From an uncultured Methanobrevibacter sp. (lineage in GTDB: Archaea; Methanobacteriota; Methanobacteria; Methanobacteriales; Methanobacteriaceae): DNA of 21,690 bases. Shown here one piece after another: positions 15,604 to 21,690 of the stretch. The stretch spans positions 1 through 21,690 of the forward strand of contig NZ_CALCYR010000206.1 of NCBI RefSeq assembly GCF_937906425.1. Reading direction: 5' to 3'. The notes beneath the pieces are model-generated. The model saw only the letters and a list, made by a program, of their open reading frames with translations, searched no databases and was not told where the DNA came from. The number at the start of each line of letters is the position of its first letter. Within the stretch, counting starts at the first letter, position 1. The translations under genes were made by a program, and so were the position numbers.

Positions 15604-18600
15604 TTAAATCTTAACAACAGAAATAATCACTTTATTGTCTTCAATCTTCCATTCCTTTGAATATTCAACAGAAATGTCTTCATACTCTCCACCTTCACCT
15701 TTGTCGGTACAGATTTCACAAGCGTCTCCATCAAATATTACAAGGGATTTAGCTCTAACCTCATCACTAATTAAGTCTGATTGCTTTTCAACCAATTCCT
15801 TAAACTCATTAGTGGTATTGACCATAACACCAATATTGGCCTCAACATCCAAGTCCATGTCTTTTCTCATGTCCTGGATTCTTCTAATAAGTTCACGAGC
15901 CATAGCTTCGGATAAGATTTCAGGAGTGACTTTAGTATTTACAAATACATTTCCACCATCGAATTCTGCACTTACAACATCATCAGGAAGTTCTGTTTCA
16001 TATAAAACGTCATCTGAGGAAAGTTCAATCTCTTTTAAATTACCTTCCCTATCTTCTCCCTTAACGATGTATTTGCCAGTGCTGTCAAGCTCTTCCTTGA
16101 TTGAATTGCCTGTACCTTCAGCCTTGGATTGTGCAAAGCACTTTTGCACTATTCCCATATCTCCCTTAAGTCTTGGACCCAATGTCTTTAAATTAGGTTT
16201 TGCAATGAAAGTAAGATTTGGGAACTCTTTTGCTGTAAGAACTTCCTTGGTGTTGGATTGGTCCTTGATTACTTCCTGAAGGTCTTCCACACTTTCAAGA
16301 ACATCTTCATCCTGGGATACAACGGTAATGTCACTTACAGGCCATCTGAGTTTATATCTTGCAACATCCCTTGCCCTTGCAGCTGCCTCAATGATTTCAC
16401 GAACATTGTCCATTTTGGATTCAAGTTCCAAATCAATGAGAGACTCATCATACATCCAGTCATTCATGTGGATACTTTCAGCTGCATCATCATCCAAGTT
16501 CTTGACAAGGTTTTCATAAACCTCTTCAGCCAAGTGAGGAGTGATAGGAGCCATAAGGTGAATCAATGTATTTAAAGTAGTATAAAGTGAATAATATGCA
16601 CCTAACTTGTCAGGATCATCACTTTCCACCCATGTTCTTCCTCTGATTAATCTTACATACCATCTGCTTAAGTCTTCAAGTATGAAATTGTTTATTGCTC
16701 TTGTAGCCAAGTGGAAGTGTACATCGTTGATTGCCTCACCAACTTCCTTGGCAAGTGAGTTTACACGGGATAAAATCCATTTGTCCTCTTTTCTTAAGCT
16801 AACATTAGCTTCAGAACCTTCAACTATGCATTTTGCAGGGTCGAAATCATCAAGTGCCATATAGGTTGTGGAAAATACATAAACATTCCAGAAGATGTTA
16901 AACATCTTTTTAACATTGTCCAATTCATCCCATACAAATTTAAGGTCATCCCAAGGTTTGCAAGCCCATAAAAGATAGAACCTAAGTACATCTGCACCGT
17001 ATTTTTCAATTACCTCCTCAGGCTGTACAACATTTCCCAAGGATTTACTCATCTTTTTACCATCTTCATCCAATACGAAACCGTGCATCAATACCTTGTC
17101 ATATGGAGCCCTTCCATTGGAAATTACACCAGCGCCTAATTGGGAATAGAACCAACCTCTGGTCTGGTCGTGTCCTTCACAAATGAAGTCATAAGGATAC
17201 CATTTCTCAAACATTTCCTTCTCTTCAGGATAATACAATGCAGCCCAACCGGCCACACCGGAATCGATCCAAACGTCTAAAACATCTGGAATACGTTTCA
17301 TTGGAGACTCACAGCCACAATCACATTTAATGAGAACATCATCAACATATGGCCTGTGGACCAAATCCTCATCACTTGCAGTGATTTCATTGATTGCAAG
17401 TTCCTTCAATTCCCTAACAGAACCGATAACCTTGATTTCACCGCAGTCAGGACATACCCAAATAGGAATAGGAATACCCCAGTACCTTTGTCTGGAAATT
17501 GTCCAATCCTTAGCGTTTTCAACCCAATCATGGAATCTGCCTTCACCAGCCCATTTAGGCACCCATTCAACTCTGTCCACTTCAGACAACATCTTATCCT
17601 TGATTTCAGGCACCTTAATAAACCATTGTTCGGTAGCCAAGTAAATGATAGGAGTCTTACATCTCCAACATACTCCGAACCTGTGAGTGATTGTAGTGTT
17701 CTTAAACATTAAGCCGTGAGATATTAAATCTGCAATGATAGTGTCATTCAAGTCCTTGGTGAATCCGTCAGCATAAGCACCGCCATCTTCAGTGAAGCAT
17801 CCTGCCTCATCAACCGGACAGTGTATAGGAAGCCCTACCTTTTGACCAATTTCAAAGTCCTCAGGACCGTGTCCCGGTGCAGTGTGTACAAAACCGGTAC
17901 CTTCTCCCAATTCAACGTGGTCTCCATGGAAAGTTGTGTGAACCAATTCGTTTTCACTTTCAATTTCCATCTGTTTAGGTACCTCTTCAGCTAAAGGATA
18001 AACATAGGAAAGTCCAAGAAGTTCAGAACCCTTAACGGTTTTTATTATTTCATACATCACTTCCTTTTCCTCTTCCATGATGTATTTTTTCTCCTTAGAT
18101 TCCTCATCTTCAGGGTCGTATTTAGGGTTTGGCAACTTGTTTTTGTGAATTATTTCAATTGGACCTAAAACGCTTTCAAGAAGTTCATCTGCAATAATGA
18201 GAATCTCTTCATCATCATCACCGGCAATGTCTTTAATTCTGGAATCTATTTTTACAAAGGAATAGTCAAAGTCCTCATTCAAACAGATAGCCAAGTTACC
18301 TGGAAGTGTCCAAGGTGTGGTTGTCCATACAAGGAATGATTGCTTTAAGTCATAAAGGCCGTCATCCAAATCTGGGCAAGTTTCTGCAGTGATTAGCTTT
18401 TCCTTTAATGGGAAACGGACATAGATGGATGGGTCGTCATCCTCTGTATAGTCGATTTCAGCTGCAGCAAGTGCGGTTTGACAGTGAGGACACCAGCTGA
18501 TTACCCTTTGGTCACGGGTAAGCAAGTTTTGTTCATGAGCCTTTTTGAGAGTCCACCAAGCTGATTCCATATATTTAGGATCCAAGGTCATGTAAGGATT

Positions 18601-19041
18601 GTCCCAATCCATCCAAACTCCTAAGCTTTTAAACTGCTCAGTCATTGCAAGCTTGTTTTCCATTGCAAACTCTTTACATTGGTCGATAAACTTGTCAATT
18701 CCATATTTCTCTTCAATTTCCTGCTTGGATTCAATACCTAACAATTGTTCTACCTTATGTTCAATAGGCAAACCATGGGTATCCCATCCAGCCTGTCTTC
18801 TAAGGGAAAATCCATTCATGGACTTGTAACGTAATAATGTGTCCTTAATTACCTTATTCCATGTTGTACCTAAGTGGATTTTTCCACTACAATATGGAGG
18901 ACCATCTAAAAAAGAATATTGTGGCCCATTAGCTCTTAAATCATTTGTTTTGGAATAGATGTCTTCATCTTCCCAAAAGTTCTGAACCTTTGATTCTATT
19001 TTTTTAAAGTCATATGATTTTTCTGCCTCTTCTATTGGCAT
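15604..19041 (-). CDS. ileS: Isoleucyl-tRNA synthetase
   Basis: Class Ia synthetase that charges tRNA-Ile and edits misactivated valine. It has 1145 residues, some 80-100 longer than many archaeal and eukaryotic-type IleRS. The HIGH motif appears as HLGT (56-59) after GPPYCSGK, and KMSKS is at 663-667. The CP1 editing domain contains TTTPWTLPGN (240-249) and GTGFVHTAPGHGPEDF (381-396). Cys pairs that may bind zinc are CPHC (184-187), CWRC (458-461) and CPDC (530-533). DWTISRQRYWG (512-522) is the usual class Ia signature. A highly charged segment at about 300-335 (KYDPEDEESKEKKYIMEEE) looks like an insertion in CP1. The anticodon-binding and C-terminal domains follow. AGGAG (19049-19053) lies seven bases before the ATG. 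Confidence 0.98.
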   Translation of the reverse strand: MPIEEAEKSYDFKKIESKVQNFWEDEDIYSKTNDLRANGPQYSFLDGPPYCSGKIHLGTTWNKVIKDTLLRYKSMNGFSLRRQAGWDTHGLPIEHKVEQLLGIESKQEIEEKYGIDKFIDQCKEFAMENKLAMTEQFKSLGVWMDWDNPYMTLDPKYMESAWWTLKKAHEQNLLTRDQRVISWCPHCQTALAAAEIDYTEDDDPSIYVRFPLKEKLITAETCPDLDDGLYDLKQSFLVWTTTPWTLPGNLAICLNEDFDYSFVKIDSRIKDIAGDDDEEILIIADELLESVLGPIEIIHKNKLPNPKYDPEDEESKEKKYIMEEEKEVMYEIIKTVKGSELLGLSYVYPLAEEVPKQMEIESENELVHTTFHGDHVELGEGTGFVHTAPGHGPEDFEIGQKVGLPIHCPVDEAGCFTEDGGAYADGFTKDLNDTIIADLISHGLMFKNTTITHRFGVCWRCKTPIIYLATEQWFIKVPEIKDKMLSEVDRVEWVPKWAGEGRFHDWVENAKDWTISRQRYWGIPIPIWVCPDCGEIKVIGSVRELKELAINEITASDEDLVHRPYVDDVLIKCDCGCESPMKRIPDVLDVWIDSGVAGWAALYYPEEKEMFEKWYPYDFICEGHDQTRGWFYSQLGAGVISNGRAPYDKVLMHGFVLDEDGKKMSKSLGNVVQPEEVIEKYGADVLRFYLLWACKPWDDLKFVWDELDNVKKMFNIFWNVYVFSTTYMALDDFDPAKCIVEGSEANVSLRKEDKWILSRVNSLAKEVGEAINDVHFHLATRAINNFILEDLSRWYVRLIRGRTWVESDDPDKLGAYYSLYTTLNTLIHLMAPITPHLAEEVYENLVKNLDDDAAESIHMNDWMYDESLIDLELESKMDNVREIIEAAARARDVARYKLRWPVSDITVVSQDEDVLESVEDLQEVIKDQSNTKEVLTAKEFPNLTFIAKPNLKTLGPRLKGDMGIVQKCFAQSKAEGTGNSIKEELDSTGKYIVKGEDREGNLKEIELSSDDVLYETELPDDVVSAEFDGGNVFVNTKVTPEILSEAMARELIRRIQDMRKDMDLDVEANIGVMVNTTNEFKELVEKQSDLISDEVRAKSLVIFDGDACEICTDKGEGGEYEDISVEYSKEWKIEDNKVIISVVKI

Positions 19042-19389
19042 AATATTTCTCCTAATAAATGTAAATGCGAATAATAGTTAATAAGAATAAAATTAATAGG
19101 TCAAGCTCCAAGAAAATCATAAATAGATTAATAAATTAATGATTTGTTAAAGAATTAAACCCATTAATGAATTTTATAGATTAATAATTAATAAATGAAT
19201 GATAGGATTTAAAGAATAAAACCCATTATTGAATTGATTAATAGATTATAAACCTACCAATAAGTAAAATTATAGATTAATTTTTAGAATTAAACTAAAA
19301 ACCAAAGAATTAAACCTTTAATGTTCTTTTAAATCTATTTTCTTTTTATAACTGCTTAATTTTTCACTAAATCCCAAAATTAATTCAAG

Positions 19390-19454
19390 CAATAAAGAAA
19401 TTATAAAGCCTATTTTTCTAAGAATTAATTCAACAATAAAGAAATTATAAAGCC
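19390..19454. repeat. Direct repeat with 44-bp period
   Basis: The 21-bp core CAATAAAGAAATTATAAAGCC occurs at 19390-19410 and 19434-19454. In both cases it is followed by TTTTTCTAAGAATTAATT-like sequence. Confidence 0.7.
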
Positions 19455-19495
19455 ATTTTTCTAAGAATTAATTAAGCTAAGCGATTTTAAAATAG

Positions 19496-19550
19496 TGAAA
19501 AATAAAAAATTTAAAAAACTAAAAAAGGAAAAATAGTCAAAAGAAAAAAG
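19496..19550 (-). terminator. T-rich termination region after the SAM synthetase
   Basis: Read on the minus strand this has several T6 runs, about 80-130 nt past the stop codon. Nearer the stop, a small hairpin GTAGTT-TT-AACTAC (19590-19603) precedes it. Confidence 0.45.
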
Positions 19551-19626
19551 TTCTTTAAATTAAAATTACGATAAAGTAAATGGATAGCAGTAGTTAAAAC
19601 TACCACTTTCCTTTAACGAAAAATGC

Positions 19627-20835
19627 TTAGAAAGTTCTTGCTTTTCCTTGAACCACATTTTCAGTAATTACAGATATATTCTCTAACCAATCATCAATGA
19701 TTTTGTTAACTTGTGGACTTACCTTATCCATATCATAACCATCTTCCAAGATTAAACCGGCGGAAGCTGCCTTAGGCTGGTCGATAGGTTTACCGATTTG
19801 GCTTAAGATCATCAAGTTGATTTGCTTAATACCTTCAACATTGTTAACAACATCATTTGCAATTTCATTTGAGAGAATATTGTAGATTTTACCAACGTGG
19901 TTGATAGGGTTTTTACCGGAAGTTGCTTCCATGGACATTGGCCTGCATGGAGTGATTAAACCGTTTGCCCTGTTTCCTCTACCTACAGAACCGTCGTCTC
20001 CCATTTCAGCGGAAGTACCTGTTACAGTGAGGTAGTAACCGGATTCGTCAGTTGCCTCATCATTGTCTGCAGTGTTTACATATACTTCAACTTCCCTGTC
20101 GGTGTATTTTAAAGCAAGGTCAATTACAATCTCTTTTAAACCGTCTCTTACTGCAATGTACTCTTCTCTGTCAGGCAAGTATCTTGAAACCATAGCACAG
20201 CCGATGGTTAATGTAATCTTGTCTCCGTCCCTAAGACCCATTACCTTAATGTCTTCACCTACAGCAGGATGGGATTTTTTAAACTCCTTGGAGTTTAACA
20301 ATTTTTCAGTTTCCATTACAATGGTTTCCACTTCAGAGAATGGCGCATAACCAACACCAAAGGAAGTGTCGTTGGAGGAAGGAGCCCCTTCCCTCCTAAA
20401 TACATCAACCAAGTCACCGGAACCGTGTCCGATTTTACATTGAACAATGGTTTCACGGTTTACATCCAAGTTGATTACACAATCATCCAGGAATTCCTTA
20501 GCTGCTTCAATTGCAATGGTGTCAAGTGGGAATTTGTGACCTTCATATTCGGATACTCCCCTACCTGTTAAGAGAATGTCGATAGGCTTGATGATTTCTC
20601 CACCGCCAAATACAGGATTTGATTCACCGGCAGTGATTTGAACTTCGTCAGTGTTGTGGTGCAATACTCCACCTAATTCATCCATGTACATTTTACAAAG
20701 TGCTTCACTTACAGTTTCAGCAATACCGTCACTGATACTGTCTGGGTGACCGATACCCTTTCTTTCTACAATTTCAATATCAAGATCTTCAATATAAGTT
20801 TGATTCAATTTTTCTACAAAAATATTTCTACTCAT
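19627..20835 (-). CDS. mat: S-adenosylmethionine synthetase, archaeal type
   Basis: Makes S-adenosylmethionine from methionine and ATP, releasing phosphate and diphosphate. This is the archaeal family, only distantly related to bacterial MetK, and its 402 residues are the usual length. Signatures are ERKGIGHPDSISDG (24-37), which parallels the ATP/methionine-binding GHPDK of MetK, GGVLHHNTDE (55-64), and GDDGSVGRGNRANGLITP (279-296) followed by RPMSMEATSGKNP (298-310). GAGGT (20842-20846) is six bases before the ATG. A good TATA box about 50 bp upstream implies a leader of roughly 25 nt. No SAM-riboswitch-like structure is seen upstream. It appears to be a single gene. Confidence 0.97.
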   Translation of the reverse strand: MSRNIFVEKLNQTYIEDLDIEIVERKGIGHPDSISDGIAETVSEALCKMYMDELGGVLHHNTDEVQITAGESNPVFGGGEIIKPIDILLTGRGVSEYEGHKFPLDTIAIEAAKEFLDDCVINLDVNRETIVQCKIGHGSGDLVDVFRREGAPSSNDTSFGVGYAPFSEVETIVMETEKLLNSKEFKKSHPAVGEDIKVMGLRDGDKITLTIGCAMVSRYLPDREEYIAVRDGLKEIVIDLALKYTDREVEVYVNTADNDEATDESGYYLTVTGTSAEMGDDGSVGRGNRANGLITPCRPMSMEATSGKNPINHVGKIYNILSNEIANDVVNNVEGIKQINLMILSQIGKPIDQPKAASAGLILEDGYDMDKVSPQVNKIIDDWLENISVITENVVQGKARTF

Positions 20836-20881
20836 AAAAATACCTCACAGAACTTAGGTTTAGTTTATATTCTCCAGTTTG

Positions 20882-20889
20882 TATATAAG
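20882..20889 (-). promoter_or_regulatory. TATA box of the SAM synthetase gene
   Basis: CTTATATA on the minus strand, in the context AGCTTATATACAAAC, is centred about 50 bp from the ATG. It predicts transcription start near 20860. It stands out from less TATA-like surroundings. Confidence 0.6.
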
Positions 20890-20956
20890 CTAATAATTTT
20901 AACAATTTAAAAGATATTATAAAATGTCTTATTATTAAAAAATTTATTAATAAAAG

Positions 20957-21037
20957 ATTAATAAAAGTTTATAATTCACTAATTTTAATTAATAAAAGTT
21001 TATAATTCACTAATTTCAATTAATAAAAGTTTATACC
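20957..21037. repeat. 31-bp tandem repeat, 2.6 copies
   Basis: Units beginning ATTAATAAAAGTTTATAATTC start at 20957, 20988 and 21019. The first two are complete and differ by one base; the third stops after about 19 bp. It lies between the SAM synthetase promoter and the end of the caspase-like gene. Confidence 0.85.
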
Positions 21038-21068
21038 AAAACAAAATTAATGGTCTGTCATCTGTTTA

Positions 21069-21690
21069 TTAGCATTTAGATTCATTAATTAATCTATCTT
21101 TTATTTCTTTATGAATTTCAATGTTTGCAATGGCTTTTGTTAATTTATGATTAGATAGGACTCGGTTAATATAATAGGATAAAGCACCATAGTGATTACC
21201 GCTTTCAACTATTTCTTTATTGACCTGGTAAGCTCTACACGCCTCTATAAAAACCACCTTTCCGAGTGATGGTGAGGATGGTATGTTATAGAAATTCCCC
21301 CTCTCTAACTTTTGAGGACGATAATATTTGCCACTACGTGTAAAACCGGCTTTCGTGCCTCGTATCACCTCTTCTTCAATTCCCATGGAAGCCTTTCCTG
21401 CATGGCAAGCGTCAATAACGACATACAGAATCCCAATTTTTCCGATAGCCTTCCTAATCTTTATACAATATTCATGCAACTCGTCATCGGTCAGATGGTT
21501 CTCACCCTCGTACTTCCCTTTAGTATATTCTATCGGAGCATCGACCGGCACGATAGATTCATCCCATCCGTCTTCTTCATCACCATTTATATCCTCAAAT
21601 GGTTGACCATGAGTTGAGAAATGCAGATAGACTATATCTCCTGCTTTACATTGAGACACCAACAATTTCAAGGCTTTTGTAATTCCTGCT
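21069..21690 (-). CDS. Caspase-fold (C14) peptidase, 5' end outside the window
   Basis: Partial gene; the frame stays open to the window edge, and the first complete codon visible is at 21689. About 206 residues are seen. The catalytic dyad of caspase/metacaspase enzymes is present: the His of FSTHGQ (codon 21609-21611) and the Cys of VIDACHAG (codon 21405-21407). Both follow beta strands (IVYLHF and ILYVVI), as expected for the p20 fold. A later IEACRAYQVNKE...GALSYYI matches the layout of bacterial caspase-family proteins, Bacteroidota ones as I remember them. Only about 35 residues follow this, so the protein is mostly one protease domain unless a long N-terminal part lies beyond the window. 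Codons such as CCG, CTG, GTG, GGG and CGA look unlike the neighbours and suggest transfer. Substrate and role are unknown. Confidence 0.85.
   Translation of the reverse strand, partial: AGITKALKLLVSQCKAGDIVYLHFSTHGQPFEDINGDEEDGWDESIVPVDAPIEYTKGKYEGENHLTDDELHEYCIKIRKAIGKIGILYVVIDACHAGKASMGIEEEVIRGTKAGFTRSGKYYRPQKLERGNFYNIPSSPSLGKVVFIEACRAYQVNKEIVESGNHYGALSYYINRVLSNHKLTKAIANIEIHKEIKDRLINESKC

Larger units (their letters stand above)
19042..19626. other. 585-bp AT-rich spacer upstream of ileS
   Basis: No gene is seen here. It must hold the ileS promoter, but I cannot choose a TATA box with confidence. A slightly less AT-rich patch (GGTCAAGCTCCAAG, about 19098-19111) stands out. Loose repeats of AAACCCATTA occur at about 19156 and 19219. 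The left-transcribed SAM synthetase ends at 19627, and its T-rich terminator lies near 19496-19550. Confidence 0.5.

Noticed and set aside
15635..16279. Plus-strand frame of 214 codons opposite ileS, and similar frames opposite purL, the helicase and mat
   Set aside because: They are antisense shadows: compositionally odd (Ser/Leu/Ile/Phe-rich), without recognisable domains, and inside well-supported genes on the other strand.
19042..19320. T-box or other regulatory RNA upstream of ileS
   Set aside because: No T-box consensus or stable fold is seen, and T-boxes are not known from archaea.
20836..20900. SAM riboswitch before the SAM synthetase gene
   Set aside because: The leader is predicted to be about 25 nt, with no conserved SAM-riboswitch elements or stable stems.
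21669..21671. TTG at this position as the start of the caspase-like gene
   Set aside because: The frame stays open upstream to the window end (AGITKA...), and a complete caspase fold needs more N-terminal sequence, so this is an internal leucine codon.

Overview
The window is a very AT-rich, gene-sparse stretch of archaeal chromosome. Archaeal-type S-adenosylmethionine synthetase, archaeal IleRS, a DinG/XPD-like helicase, an Ogg1-like glycosylase and above all the methanogen-specific pair msvR/fpaA point to a methanogen of the Methanobacteriaceae. Base composition, long A/T-only spacers and Shine-Dalgarno sites of the GGAG/GGTG type fit Methanobrevibacter or a close relative, probably from a gut; the genus is an inference.

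Layout. From the left: an Ogg1-type DNA glycosylase, hisF and, on the other strand, tRNA-Arg(UCG); then a YgjP-like metallopeptidase and a helicase with an Fe-S-type cysteine set. In the centre, msvR (redox-sensing V4R regulator, minus) and fpaA (F420H2 oxidase, plus) diverge from a 685-bp spacer that contains the fpaA TATA box bracketed by two imperfect MsvR-type boxes. Convergent with fpaA is a site-2-protease-like M50 membrane peptidase. Next are a 9-bp in-frame minisatellite, a small secreted protein of unknown function, and moeA. The right part is housekeeping on the minus strand: purL, ileS and the archaeal SAM synthetase. At the right edge is a partial caspase-fold (C14) peptidase, cut by the window end, that looks bacterial in origin.

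How it works together. Most genes appear to be single transcription units with their own TATA boxes and T-rich ends. The one clear regulatory circuit is msvR-fpaA: oxygen detoxification by a flavodiiron F420H2 oxidase under a cysteine-rich redox regulator. Several spacers hold their own tandem duplication (periods of 8, 10, 31, 44, 48, 49, 58, 70 and 102 bp), each with a different unit, which suggests frequent local duplication rather than one dispersed repeat. No CRISPR array, insertion sequence or rRNA was seen.
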